Origin: Streptomyces sp. ISL-1
GTDB lineage: Bacteria; Actinomycetota; Actinomycetes; Streptomycetales; Streptomycetaceae
Assembly (NCBI RefSeq): GCF_018614585.1
Contig: NZ_JAGGOI010000011.1
Coordinates: 1-64,000, forward strand
Direction of reading: 5' to 3'
DNA: 64,000 bases
The notes under the pieces were generated by a model, which ran no database searches, was not told the origin of the DNA, and was given only the letters and a program-made list of their open reading frames with translations. Below, piece after piece: positions 44,750 through 54,021 of this stretch (positions within the stretch are counted from its first letter, which is position 1; the number at the start of each line of letters is the position of its first letter). Both the position numbers and the translations under genes were made by a program.

Positions 44750-45442
44750 ATGAGCACTCTTGGACTGATCGGCAGCGGACACATCGGCAGCACGCTCGCG
44801 AGGCTCGCAGTAGCCGCCGGGCTCGATGTGGTCCTGAGCAACTCACGCGGACCTGAGACCCTCACCGACCTGGTGGCGGAGCTGGGCCCCGGCGCGCGGG
44901 CCGCGACACCCGCCGAGGCGGCGGCCGCCGGCGACTGGGTCGTGGTCACCGTCCCGCTGAAGAACTACCGCCAGGTGCCGGTGGCGCCGCTGGCGGGGAA
45001 GGTCGTTCTCGACACGAACAACTACTACCCCGAGCGAGACGGACACATCGCCGAACTGGACTCGGAAGAGACCACCACCAGCGAACTCCTCCGGCGGCAT
45101 CTGCCGGACGCCAAGGTCGTCAAGGCGTTCAACAACATCTTCTTCGCGCATCTGGCCGCGCTGGCCCGGCCCTCGGGCGCTCCCGACCGCTCGGCGCTGC
45201 CCATCGCCGGCGATGACCCCGAGGCGAAGGAGGCCGCCACCAGGCTGCTCGATCTCCTCGGATTCGACGCCGTGGACGCGGGGCGCCTCGCCGACAGCTG
45301 GCGTTTCCAGCGCGACACGCCGGCGTATGTCGTTCCGTACGCGAAGAACCCGCAGGGTCTGGGCATCTCCATGGACGACCCGGGAGCGAGCGCGGACGCC
45401 GCGACGCTGCGCGCGGCCCTGGCAGCGGCCCGGCGGGGCTGA
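44750..45442 (+). CDS. NADP-binding oxidoreductase of the F420-NADP reductase type
   Basis: A 230-residue protein with N-terminal Rossmann fold LGLIGSGHIGSTLARLAVAA (residues 4-23), a second conserved block AATPAEAAAAGDWVVVTVPL, VLDTNNYYPERDG and C-terminal DAVDAGRLADSWRFQRDTPA. These fit the npdG/F420-dependent NADP reductase-like family, which passes hydride between NADPH and a cofactor or reduces small substrates; the exact partner is not shown by sequence. Start at ATG 44750 is from fold alignment; the message may be leaderless. It is convergent with DUF5997. Confidence 0.88.
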   Translation: MSTLGLIGSGHIGSTLARLAVAAGLDVVLSNSRGPETLTDLVAELGPGARAATPAEAAAAGDWVVVTVPLKNYRQVPVAPLAGKVVLDTNNYYPERDGHIAELDSEETTTSELLRRHLPDAKVVKAFNNIFFAHLAALARPSGAPDRSALPIAGDDPEAKEAATRLLDLLGFDAVDAGRLADSWRFQRDTPAYVVPYAKNPQGLGISMDDPGASADAATLRAALAAARRG

Positions 45443-45736
45443 GGAGCGACCGAGCTGGGCTGAGGTTGTCCTGCCTTCCTGGGCGCACGCCTGAGGCGGT
45501 CATTCGTAACCCAGGTGGTTGCGGGGCGGCTCGACTCCGGCGAGTCAACACCAATCCTCACGCGGCTCGACGACGACAGCGGGCCGTCGTCGAGTCCGCG
45601 ACGATCTCATCGTGCGACGCCGCCTTCGGGGTCGGCGCGCATTTCAGCGCCGATCACTTCCGAAGGAGCAGACCGCACCACTGCCGGGGGTTGTCGCGGT
45701 CGATCCGTGCTCCCTCGGCATTGTCGAGGCTAAAAG

Positions 45737-46141
45737 TCAGGAACGCGGCGGGCGGGGTTGATCTTCTCGCTCCGCGTTCTTCTCCTTGATGCGCACCGCT
45801 TCCTTCCGGACCTCGGCCTGGGTGGCGCGTTCCTTCTCCAGCCACTCGGGACTGTCCTTCTTCAGCGCGTCGATCTGCTCAGTCGTGAGGGCGTCTGTGA
45901 TGCCGCCACGTGCGAGACCTGCGATGGAGATGCCCAGCCTGGCCGCGACCACCGGCCGGGGATGCGGGCCGTTGCGTCGCAGTTCCAGCAGCCACTCGGG
46001 CGGATCGGCCTGCAGCGCACTCAACTCGGTGCGCGAGACGACACCCTCCTGGAACTCGGCGGGGGTGGCCTCGAGGTACACACCCAGCTTCTTTGCCGCG
46101 GTAGCGGGCTTCATGGTCTGGGTGGTCTTGTGCGACGTCAT
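45737..46141 (-). CDS. DUF5997-family protein
   Basis: A 134-residue protein: MTSHKTTQTMKPATAAKKLG, YLEATPAEFQEGVVSRTELS, LQADPPEWLLELRRNGPHPR and ALKKDSPEWLEKERATQAEV then a Lys/Glu-rich tail. This is the DUF5997 pattern with its repeated PEWL motifs; a helix-rich, DNA-binding-like protein of unknown role. It is usually divergent from a LysR-substrate-domain gene, as here, so the two may act together. Confidence 0.87.
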   Translation of the reverse strand: MTSHKTTQTMKPATAAKKLGVYLEATPAEFQEGVVSRTELSALQADPPEWLLELRRNGPHPRPVVAARLGISIAGLARGGITDALTTEQIDALKKDSPEWLEKERATQAEVRKEAVRIKEKNAEREDQPRPPRS

Positions 46142-46199
46142 GGTGTCCAGGGTATCGAGCGTGTGCGCTACCTCTGACCATGGCCGGTAACCTGGCGGA

Positions 46200-46958
46200 G
46201 TGACAGGCTCGGAAGTGTCCCCTTCGTTCCGGCTCGCGTATGTCCCGGGTGTGACGCCGACCAAGTGGGTGCGGATCTGGAACGAGCGGCTTCCCGGAGT
46301 ACCACTGACTCTCATCGCGGTGTCCGCCGCCGAAGCATTTGACGTGTTGCGGGGCGGCGGCGCCGACGCCGGTTTCGTGCGGTTGCCGGTCGACCGGACG
46401 GACCTGAGCGCGATCCCCCTCTATACCGAGACGACGGTGGTCGTGGTCCCGAAGGACCACGTCGTGGCCGCGGTCGACGAGGTGTCCGCCGAGGATCTTG
46501 CCGACGACGTCGTCCTGCATCCTCTCGACGACACCCTCGACTGGGAGCGCCGCCCGGGACGGACCGCGAACGAGCGCCCCGCCACGACGGCGGACGCCGT
46601 CGAACTGGTGGCGGCAGGAGTGGGACTACTCGTCGCCCCGCAGTCAATCGCCCGCCTGCACCACCGCAAGGACCTCACGTACAGGCCGGTCTCGGACGCC
46701 CCCGAGTCGCGCATCGCGCTCTCGTGGCCGCAGGACGAAACCACCGAACTGGTGGAGCAATTCATCGGGATCGTCCGCGGGCGGACCGTCAACAGCTCTC
46801 GAGGTCGCCCGACCCCGGCACAGCCGAAGCACAAGCGCCCCGATACCGGTGGCGGAGGGCGGAAGCCCGCAGCCGGCAAGTCGACCGGCAAGAGCCCCCG
46901 GAGTGGTTCCGGCGGGCCCAAAGGCGGCAAACGCGGTAAGCCTCGGCGCCGGTCGTAG
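46200..46958 (+). CDS. LysR-type substrate-binding domain protein without HTH
   Basis: A 252-residue protein corresponding to the periplasmic-binding-like effector domain of LysR regulators only: FRLAYVPGVTPTKWVRIWNE, GADAGFVRLPVDRTDLSAIP, ETTVVVVPKDHVVAAVDEVS, LVAAGVGLLVAPQSIARLHH, then a Gly/Lys/Arg-rich basic tail (about 205-252) that could bind nucleic acid. It lacks the N-terminal winged helix, so it is probably not a classical activator. GTG at 46200 is used. It is divergent from DUF5997, the conserved partner. Confidence 0.88.
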   Translation: MTGSEVSPSFRLAYVPGVTPTKWVRIWNERLPGVPLTLIAVSAAEAFDVLRGGGADAGFVRLPVDRTDLSAIPLYTETTVVVVPKDHVVAAVDEVSAEDLADDVVLHPLDDTLDWERRPGRTANERPATTADAVELVAAGVGLLVAPQSIARLHHRKDLTYRPVSDAPESRIALSWPQDETTELVEQFIGIVRGRTVNSSRGRPTPAQPKHKRPDTGGGGRKPAAGKSTGKSPRSGSGGPKGGKRGKPRRRS

Positions 46959-47112
46959 GCGTGAAGGCCTGAAGCAACGGCAAGATCAGCAGGTAGCGCC
47001 AGGTCCTGTCGAGCGCCTCGGGCGCCTCGGGCGCCTTCTTGGCCTCGGGATCGAATCTGGCGTCGCCGCGAGCAGATCGTCAGCGGCTGATGGCCCGTCG
47101 TAGGGTGACGCC

Positions 47113-48069
47113 GTGATGACAGAGGCGGGTGCGGGTGAGGATCGGCTGCTTTACGGGTGCATGGGACTCGGCGGGAGTTGGGATACCAAGCCCTACGGCG
47201 CGCAGGAGATCGTCCAGGCCGAGGCAGTGATCGAGGCGGCGCTGGACAGCGGCATCACCACCTTCGACCATGCGGACATCTACCGGCACGGAAAGGCCGA
47301 AGCCGTCTTCGGCGAGGTCCTGGCCCGGGCGCCACACTTGCGCGAGCGGATCGTTGTGCAGACCAAGTGCGGTATCCGCCTCGCGGAGGGGGATCGGCCC
47401 GGCATCTACGACCTGCGCGGCGAGACCATCATCCGGCGGGCCCGGGAGAGCCTGAACCGCCTGCGTACCGACTTCCTCGATGTGCTGCTGCTGCACCGTC
47501 CGGATCCCCTGGCGGACCCCGACGACATAGCCGAGGCGCTGATGTCTCTGCACCGGCAGGGCATGGTGCGCCGGTTCGGCGTGTCGAACATGGGGGCGGC
47601 GCAGATCGCGCATCTGCAGGCGCGTCTCGATGTCCCGCTGACGGCCAACCAGTTGGAGATGAGCCTGCACCAGCGGGACTGGCTCGAGGCCGGGGTCCTG
47701 GTGAACACTCCCGCCGCGGCGACGAACGGCTTCCCGTTCGGGACGATCGAGTTCTGTCGGGCGAACGGCCTGCGTCTGCAGGCGTGGGGCGCGCTCGCGC
47801 AGGGCCGATTCACCGGTCGGCAGGCGACCGCGGACGAGCAGGCGACCGCACAGCTCGTCACGTCGCTCGCCGCTGCCAAGGGCACGACGCCGGAAACGAT
47901 CCTGCTGTGGTGGCTGCAGCGGCATCCCGCGCGGATCGCACCAGTTGTGGGGAGCACGCGTCCCGAACGTATACGTGCCTGCAGCGATGCCGCGCAACGG
48001 GAACCGGATCTCAGCCACGAAGAGTGGTACGACCTCTGGCTCACAGCCCGCGGCGCGCCTCTGCCCTGA
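47113..48069 (+). CDS. Aldo/keto reductase
   Basis: A 318-residue NADPH-dependent oxidoreductase with a (beta/alpha)8 barrel. Catalytic tetrad seen as Asp/Tyr in ITTFDHADIYRHGKAEAVFG, Lys in VVQTKCGIR and His in VLLLHRPDPL; the cofactor region follows GSTRPERIRAC near the C-terminus. It resembles the YdhF/tas-like subgroup acting on small aldehydes or sugars. GTG at 47113 or ATG at 47116 are both possible. It is monocistronic; the terminator at 48081-48107 follows. Confidence 0.94.
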   Translation: MMTEAGAGEDRLLYGCMGLGGSWDTKPYGAQEIVQAEAVIEAALDSGITTFDHADIYRHGKAEAVFGEVLARAPHLRERIVVQTKCGIRLAEGDRPGIYDLRGETIIRRARESLNRLRTDFLDVLLLHRPDPLADPDDIAEALMSLHRQGMVRRFGVSNMGAAQIAHLQARLDVPLTANQLEMSLHQRDWLEAGVLVNTPAAATNGFPFGTIEFCRANGLRLQAWGALAQGRFTGRQATADEQATAQLVTSLAAAKGTTPETILLWWLQRHPARIAPVVGSTRPERIRACSDAAQREPDLSHEEWYDLWLTARGAPLP

Positions 48070-48080
48070 ATTTGATCGCG

Positions 48081-48107
48081 CCCCCGCGACGGTCAACGCC
48101 GCGGGGG
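48081..48107. terminator. Terminator between aldo/keto reductase and giant TPR gene
   Basis: CCCCCGCG and CGCGGGGG pair exactly across an 11-base loop, 12 bases after the reductase stop and 69 bases from the end of the convergent TPR gene. It probably serves both. Confidence 0.7.
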
Positions 48108-48175
48108 TGTTCCGGCAGCGGCACGTTGAATGGGGCGCGGATGCGAGCCTCCACCTGCTCCTACAGCGCCGGGCT

Positions 48176-51100
48176 TCACGTTGGCTGCGGCTCGAAGTCC
48201 CAGTACGGCCGCTCTCCCCGCCGTACGGCTGCCGTCTGCGGGCTGTGTTCGCCCAGCGTGCCGGTCAGGCGCGTCAGCGCCTCCTGCTGGAGCTGGTCGG
48301 CTTCGGTTTCCCGGCGCAGCGCGCGCAGATCCTGCGCGAGTGCCGCCTGGCAGGCCAGGGTGAGGGGGTGGCTGCGGCCGACGGTGTTCGTAACCCGTTC
48401 CAGGGTTTGCGCGCTGAGGTCGGCGGCCCCCTCCGCGTCACCGCTGCGGCTGCGCGCGGAGGCTGCGTTGAGGGCGCACCCGATGGTCCACGGGTGGTCC
48501 GCGCCCATCGATGCCGTCATACCGTGCAGGGCGCGTTCGGCGACACGTCGTGCTTCGTCGCGGTCTCCCGAGTCCTGCAGGACGAGGCCGATGTTGCCGG
48601 CCGTGCCGATCGAGTAGGGGTGGGCGTCGCCGAGGAGGTCGGCGTATCCGCGGGCGGCGGCCGTGGCCAGGTCCCACGACTGGTCCAGGCTGTGGTCCTC
48701 GCGGAGCAAGGACGCGTAGTCGGCGGCGACGAAGAGCGCTTCGGGGTGGTGCGGGCCCTGGATCTGGCGGGCGCGTTCCACGAGCTCGCGCATCAGGTCG
48801 CGGGCCGGTGTGAGGTCGCCGACCCGGCGCAGGCACTGGGCGAGGTTGTGTTCGGCGACCATGGTCGTCACCGTGTACCGGCCCATGAGGCGGCGGTAGT
48901 CCTGGACGTTGGCATCCTGGCGGCCGAGCGCGTACGCGTAACGGCCGAGCAGACGCAGAGTCCATGCCTGCCGGTGTGCGGTGTAGAGAGTGAAGGCGTG
49001 GTGCGGCCCGAGTTGCCGTGAGCGGACGGCGAGCACTGCCGCGGACAGATCCAGGGCTTCCTGGTAGCGGCCGAGCAGTGACAGCACGATGGACAGGTTG
49101 GTGCGCGCCTGTTGGGTGGCCAGCGCTTCCTCGCCCAGCGTTGCCGCGGTGATCTGCGCGGTCCGGTCGTAGAGTTCGTGGGCTTCCTGGTAGGCGCCGA
49201 GGGCGACCAGGGTTCCCCCGAGGTTGTTCCTGGCGCGCTGCAGATCCTGGTGGTCGGCAGGTCTGGCTGCGGCGAGTCGGTCGACGACGGCCCGTCCTAC
49301 GGACTCGGCCTCCTGGTAGCGGCCGGCTCTGCGCAGCATGTTGGCGTGCTGGTAGGTGACGATGAGCATGTCGGGGTCGTCGAAGGGGCGGTGTCCGCGC
49401 CAGCGTTCCTTCGCCTGCTCGCACAGCCGCAGCCCGGCGTGCGCTTCGCCGCGGGTGCGGAGGTACTCGATGCAGTTCAGGACGAGACGGGCGCCGATGC
49501 CGCCCCGGTCCAGCGAGCCGGAGATCTCCAGGTGCGGAATCAGTTCGGCGTATCGGGGCCACAAGGCGGCGTCCTGGGGCCGTTGGGGATCCGCTCCCGC
49601 CAGGATTTCGCAAGCGGTACGGGACAGCCGCTCGCGCCGTTCGTCGGAGAGCTGCTCGCGCAGGAGCGTGTGATACAGACGCGGCATCGTTGCCCGCTCC
49701 ACCCCGCTGTCGCCGAACTCGAGCCTGACGGCTGGGCTTTGCGAGAGCTGTCGCATCGTCGTGTCCCAGGCCGCGGGGTCGGTGGCGGCGGCGGCGATGC
49801 GCCGCGGGAGGACGCCTGCGTCGGCGTACTGCAGCAGCCGAACGGGGATGGCCTCGGGCGAGAAGTGGGTGAAAAGGTCGAGGAGTTCGACGACCACGGG
49901 ACTGCGTTCCCGCAGCGACGCCAGAGTGATCGTCCAACTGCTCTCCAGGGCGCGGGGGTATTGCGTCGCATGGCCGTTCGACGGTCGCTCGGGAGGGTGG
50001 GAGCGGACAAGGTCGATGTACTCGGGGACGGGCATCGGATTGGCGTCGAGCCAGGCCGCGGTGTGCGAGAGCAGGAGAGGGAAGTCCTGCACCGCCTCGG
50101 CGAGCCGGTCGGCCTCGAGGGCCGTGAGGCGGGGGGCCCTGGCGCGTATGTAGGCGACCGACTCGTTTCTCGGGTAGGGCGGCACGTCGATGGCCTGGAC
50201 ATGCTCGTCGTCCGCCCAGGCCGGGTTACGAGAAGTGATCAGGATGTGTCCCGAGCCCTCGGGCAGCAGGTCCTCGATCTCCCGCAGGTCGTCGGCGCTG
50301 TCGAGTACGAGTAACCAGCGGTGAAAGGGCAGGCCCACGCGCAGGGCCTCCTGCACGGCGCGGATGCGGTTGCCGATGCCCTGTCCTGCGGCGAGGTCGA
50401 GGCGGGGCGCGAGCTCGGCGAGCTGTTCCCGGGCTGTTCCCTGGAAAGCGGCGCTGATCCACCAGAGGATGTCGTATTCGTTGCCGTACCGGTGGGCGTA
50501 CTCGGTGACCAACTGGCTCTTGCCGATTCCGGAGGCACCGAGGAGTACGCAGCGGTGCTGTCCGGCCCGGGCGGTCCCCGGTTCAGGGGCCGCCAGAAGA
50601 GCCCGGCGCATGTGGTCCAAAAGCGTCTCGCGGCCGCTGAAACGGGGGTTGCGTCGGGGGGTGTTCGACACAGCGGGCGGGGTGTCCGGGAACCTCATGG
50701 TCAGTCCGGACGCCTCGCGGGCGGGCCGGGACAGGGAGACGCCGAGCAGGTCGAACAGGCGGTGCCTGGCCTCCTGTTCGCCGGTGCCCCGGAGGTCCGC
50801 CATGGGCAGTGCCGTTGCCGCCGCGGGCGGCTCCCCGTTGTCGACGATCACGGTGGCCAGGCGCTCGGAGTGGTGCGCGGCGCACGCGGTGAGCGCCGAG
50901 TCCCACTCCTGCGCGGTGCGTCCGCCGAGCCCGCAGTACGTCGGCCCGATCAGGAGCAGCGCCCTGTCCGAGGTGTCGAGCAGGTCGTCCAGTAGTTCGG
51001 TCAGCGGCCGCGACGAGTCAGGGTTCCACAGTCGGGATGTGACACGGTGTCCGGCCGGCTGGAGCTGATCGGTGATCCACGCCGCCCATGACCGGTCGAA

Positions 51101-52039
51101 GCCGGCGTGGCTGAGCACGATGTGCCGGCCGGGCGCTGCGCCGCGCCGCGGAGCTGTCCCTCGTGGGCGGAGGTCGAGAGCAGGAGCAGGGAGTTCGTAG
51201 ACCGCGCCGTCGGCGGCGAGCAGCCGCACCGGCCCCCAGCCGACGGTCTCCGCAACCGTCTCGGCCTTTCTCACCTGAAGCGTCCGTGGCACGGGCTGGT
51301 CGAGCAGTTCCAGTACCTGTGGATCGGTGTCGGGTACTTGCAGGACGAAGCTACCGGTGTCGTCGGCGCCTTCGCCGAGGACCAGCAGCGGCCCCACACG
51401 CCGGCCGTGCAGCTCGGTGCGCGGCAGCAGAGCGGCGATGAGTCCGACGTCGGTGACGCTGAGCCGCTGGGGCGGTTCGGGCTGCAGCACCGCGTCGGCG
51501 AGCCTGGCCCTGGCGACCGTGGCGAGTTGCCAGGCGGTGGTGGTCCGGCGGACCGGGTCGGGGAACCGCTGCCAGGCGCCCGAGAACCAGCGCGCGACCC
51601 CTTCCCGGGCCTCCTCGACCAGCGCCCGCAGTGCCGGCCGCAGTGCGTGCTCGATGTCCGCTTCCGCTTCGGTGCCGCCGCTGACGGCGTGCCAGGTGGC
51701 GAGCTCCTCCGCGAACAGAGCGGGAGAACCATTGCGATGCATGCGCTCGATGACCGACCACAGGCCGTGCAGGGGCGCTGCGGTCGGAGAGTTCTTGAGC
51801 CGCTCGGTGAGTTCGGCGCGCAGTTGCGGCAGCAGATCGCTGCGCAGGACGATGTAGCCGAAACCGCGTCGCTCGACGAGGTCACCGAACCACAGGTCCG
51901 TCTCGGCCGAGACGTCCAGCAGGGGTGCCACTGAGACCCGTACGGCCCGCATCAGTTCCGGTTCGATGCGGGTGGCGACGCTGAGGAGGACGGCGAGTTC
52001 GTGTCCCTGCCGGGGGCGGGGCCCGGCGGCGGTGGTCAT
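48176..52039 (-). CDS. fxsT-like: Giant TIR / NB-ARC / TPR protein of FxSxx-COOH type (FxsT-like)
   Basis: A 1287-residue cytoplasmic protein. Residues 1-300: effector-associated region (ATRIEPELMRAVRVSVAPLL); 303-440: TIR-like domain (GRHIVLSHAGFDRSWAAWIT, with Glu in RTAQEWDSALTA); 465-760: STAND NTPase with P-loop LLGASGIGKSQLV (499-511), Walker B WLLVLDSADD and ITSRNPAW; about 850-1270: TPR repeats (NNLGGTLVALGAYQEAHELY and many more). This architecture is FxsT, the scaffold of FxSxx-COOH RiPP loci, and also that of conflict-system sensors. The ATG overlaps the preceding stop by ATGA; last gene of a six-gene operon. Expected role: multimerising sensor or scaffold. Confidence 0.9.
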   Translation of the reverse strand: MTTAAGPRPRQGHELAVLLSVATRIEPELMRAVRVSVAPLLDVSAETDLWFGDLVERRGFGYIVLRSDLLPQLRAELTERLKNSPTAAPLHGLWSVIERMHRNGSPALFAEELATWHAVSGGTEAEADIEHALRPALRALVEEAREGVARWFSGAWQRFPDPVRRTTTAWQLATVARARLADAVLQPEPPQRLSVTDVGLIAALLPRTELHGRRVGPLLVLGEGADDTGSFVLQVPDTDPQVLELLDQPVPRTLQVRKAETVAETVGWGPVRLLAADGAVYELPAPALDLRPRGTAPRRGAAPGRHIVLSHAGFDRSWAAWITDQLQPAGHRVTSRLWNPDSSRPLTELLDDLLDTSDRALLLIGPTYCGLGGRTAQEWDSALTACAAHHSERLATVIVDNGEPPAAATALPMADLRGTGEQEARHRLFDLLGVSLSRPAREASGLTMRFPDTPPAVSNTPRRNPRFSGRETLLDHMRRALLAAPEPGTARAGQHRCVLLGASGIGKSQLVTEYAHRYGNEYDILWWISAAFQGTAREQLAELAPRLDLAAGQGIGNRIRAVQEALRVGLPFHRWLLVLDSADDLREIEDLLPEGSGHILITSRNPAWADDEHVQAIDVPPYPRNESVAYIRARAPRLTALEADRLAEAVQDFPLLLSHTAAWLDANPMPVPEYIDLVRSHPPERPSNGHATQYPRALESSWTITLASLRERSPVVVELLDLFTHFSPEAIPVRLLQYADAGVLPRRIAAAATDPAAWDTTMRQLSQSPAVRLEFGDSGVERATMPRLYHTLLREQLSDERRERLSRTACEILAGADPQRPQDAALWPRYAELIPHLEISGSLDRGGIGARLVLNCIEYLRTRGEAHAGLRLCEQAKERWRGHRPFDDPDMLIVTYQHANMLRRAGRYQEAESVGRAVVDRLAAARPADHQDLQRARNNLGGTLVALGAYQEAHELYDRTAQITAATLGEEALATQQARTNLSIVLSLLGRYQEALDLSAAVLAVRSRQLGPHHAFTLYTAHRQAWTLRLLGRYAYALGRQDANVQDYRRLMGRYTVTTMVAEHNLAQCLRRVGDLTPARDLMRELVERARQIQGPHHPEALFVAADYASLLREDHSLDQSWDLATAAARGYADLLGDAHPYSIGTAGNIGLVLQDSGDRDEARRVAERALHGMTASMGADHPWTIGCALNAASARSRSGDAEGAADLSAQTLERVTNTVGRSHPLTLACQAALAQDLRALRRETEADQLQQEALTRLTGTLGEHSPQTAAVRRGERPYWDFEPQPT

Positions 52040-53004
52040 CGCAGTTCCCCGACGACCCGGCCCACGGTGGTGCCTCGGTCCCAGACGACGGCGTGCAGCC
52101 GAGAGCGCCACCAGGTGGGCCACAGGCGCTCCGGCAGAGGTACGAGGGCGACGGCTTCGCAGCCGTGCTGCCGGATGCGCAGCAGTGTCTCGCGCCACTC
52201 GCGTTCGGTCGCGCGGTGCGGGTCGAAGGGCGGTCCGATGGAGCCGAGCCCCGACAGCAGCAGAATGCGCGTGCCCGGCTGAGGGGGGCGGTACGGTCCC
52301 CAGGTGCCGCGAGGGCCGGTGCCCACTCCGCGCAACGGGCAGTCGGCGAACCGGAGCACGGTTGTTCTCGCCACGCCGACCAGGCTGCGTACCTGGTCGA
52401 TGACGCCTTCGACGTCCTGCGCGAAGGGCTCCATGGCGGCGGAGATATCGGCGAGGATCTGTACCCCGTAGCGCAGGGTCGGCAGCGGTCGCCGCGGTAT
52501 CTCGTGCAGAGGAAGCCCGCGGGCGAGGTGATCGGCAGCCCGCTCCACGTCCAGGTCACCTTCGTGGGCGACCCTTGCCAGGGCCGCGTGCAGGACCGCG
52601 GCGGTGGAGCGGGGCGCGAGCAGTGGTACGTGGAGTCTGCCGCGGCCGGCGGCGGTTCTGGGGGAGGGAAGGGATTCGACGGTCCAGCCGGTCCTGCGCG
52701 GCGTTCGATGCTCGGTGGGGGTCAGCGGGGTGTGCGCGGTCGCGAACGGCGGATGGCGGGGCGTGCCGTTCGGTGAAGGCTCCGGCAGGGGCATGCCGAG
52801 GCTTTGCGGTTCTTCCGGCCCGGGCAGCGGGGTGGGGCTGTGCGCAGCGACGACGTCGGGGGAGGGGTCGAAGGCGGGTGCCGGCATGCTTCCGGGGCCG
52901 AGGCCGAGCAGCGACGCGATCCGTTGCCACGCCGAGGGATCCGAGGCGCCGAGGGCCGTTGCGGCGCGCGCCACGTCGCCCAGCCAGATCTCGCGGTGGC
53001 GCAT
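52036..53004 (-). CDS. SAV_2336-type vWA-like adaptor protein
   Basis: A 322-residue protein: N-terminal helical domain with WLGDVARAATALGAS, a Pro-rich unstructured middle (about 40-120) and a C-terminal domain that resembles a von Willebrand A fold (about 180-320; RYGVQILADISAAMEPFAQD, where Asp-x-Ser recalls a degenerate metal site, TTVLRFADCPLRGVGTG and GTRILLLSGLGSIGPPFDPH). It fits the SAV_2336 N-terminal-domain-related family. MoxR ATPases commonly pair with vWA partners, and here the MoxR gene is directly upstream (4 bases). It overlaps the TPR gene by four bases. Confidence 0.82.
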   Translation of the reverse strand: MRHREIWLGDVARAATALGASDPSAWQRIASLLGLGPGSMPAPAFDPSPDVVAAHSPTPLPGPEEPQSLGMPLPEPSPNGTPRHPPFATAHTPLTPTEHRTPRRTGWTVESLPSPRTAAGRGRLHVPLLAPRSTAAVLHAALARVAHEGDLDVERAADHLARGLPLHEIPRRPLPTLRYGVQILADISAAMEPFAQDVEGVIDQVRSLVGVARTTVLRFADCPLRGVGTGPRGTWGPYRPPQPGTRILLLSGLGSIGPPFDPHRATEREWRETLLRIRQHGCEAVALVPLPERLWPTWWRSRLHAVVWDRGTTVGRVVGELR

Positions 53005-53008
53005 CTGA

Positions 53009-54013
53009 TCACCACCCGTCTCCGTAGATCTGCTGGCGCTTGACCAGCACGCAGTTCTTCAGCCACTCCCAGCGTTCGGATCCCAGACCGATCCCGAGGG
53101 TGACGCAGGCACGCAGTGCGTCGAGGTACTCCGCGGTGCTGGGTCCTCGCACGCCCTGTGCGGCTGCCTGTTCGGTCACCCGGCCCAGCTCGACGGCCAT
53201 TGCCTCGGCCAGTCGAAGGTGCCCGGCGCCGCCCGCGCCGTGCCAGCTGCGCATGTGTTCCTCGGCGATGCGGACCAGGCTGCGCACGTCGTGATCGGGG
53301 AGGGTGACGACGACGCAGCGGCGCAGGAACGCCTGGGGGAGTTCCCGCTCGTCGTTGGTGGTGATGACCACGAGTTGGCGGGAGAAAAGCGGGTCCGTGG
53401 GGCCCGTCGGCGGCTCGGTCCACACCTCGGTGTCGGTCTCGACGACGGTGAAGCGCTGCGATCCGAGTGGTACGAGCAGGCTGTTGGGCACGTCCGGGTC
53501 GGCCTTGTCGATCTCGTCGATGAGGACGACGGCGTGATCGATGCTGCGGTCGCCGTTGACGCCGGCGAACGGGTCCTCGATGCCCTCGGCGGGGGGTTCG
53601 TCCTCAGCGGCGGCTCGGCCTCTGCGCCGGGCCGAGCGCGGGGCGAGGGCCCACCACAGCACGCCGGGCTGCAAGTAGGAGAAGTCGTCCAGCGGGGGCG
53701 ACTCCTGGCGGTGCACCTGGGCGTCGGCGAGGCGGCGGACGCTGTCGAAGCGCCACAGCAGGTCTCGCGACCGGGTGCCGTAGGTGATGACGTGTTCGTA
53801 GTAGCGCCAGCCTCTGCGCCGTGCGACGTAGGGGGCGAGCGAGGACTTGCCGGATCCGGGGCTGCCGCGCAGCAGCAGCGGTCTGCCGGTGGCCAGAGCC
53901 ACGTTCACCGCTTCGTCGATCTCCTGGGACATGACGTAGATCTCGCCGTCGCCGCGGTCCGGATTGCGGAACCACTCATTGGGCGTGCTGTTTCCACCCT
54001 CGGTGATCGCCAT
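53009..54013 (-). CDS. MoxR-like AAA+ ATPase
   Basis: A 334-residue AAA+ ATPase. Walker A RGSPGSGKSSLAPYVA (about 49-64), Walker B HAVVLIDEIDKADPDVPNSL (about 160-179), sensor 1 QLVVITTNDERELPQAF and arginine-finger FLRRCVVVTLPD; C-terminal lid helices to residue 330. ATG at 54013 follows GAGGGGGTG and begins 9 bases after the TIR-gene stop. MoxR proteins act as chaperones that load or remodel a vWA partner; the next gene supplies that partner. In this locus it may drive assembly of the TIR/STAND complex or processing of the RiPP. Confidence 0.93.
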   Translation of the reverse strand: MAITEGGNSTPNEWFRNPDRGDGEIYVMSQEIDEAVNVALATGRPLLLRGSPGSGKSSLAPYVARRRGWRYYEHVITYGTRSRDLLWRFDSVRRLADAQVHRQESPPLDDFSYLQPGVLWWALAPRSARRRGRAAAEDEPPAEGIEDPFAGVNGDRSIDHAVVLIDEIDKADPDVPNSLLVPLGSQRFTVVETDTEVWTEPPTGPTDPLFSRQLVVITTNDERELPQAFLRRCVVVTLPDHDVRSLVRIAEEHMRSWHGAGGAGHLRLAEAMAVELGRVTEQAAAQGVRGPSTAEYLDALRACVTLGIGLGSERWEWLKNCVLVKRQQIYGDGW

Positions 54014-54021
54014 CGGGTGGT

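Noticed and set aside
52040..52198. Longer N-terminus for the giant TPR protein (1340 residues)
   Set aside because: It would overlap the vWA gene by 163 bases and adds only Arg/Ala-rich sequence; ATGA overlap at 52039 is the natural start.
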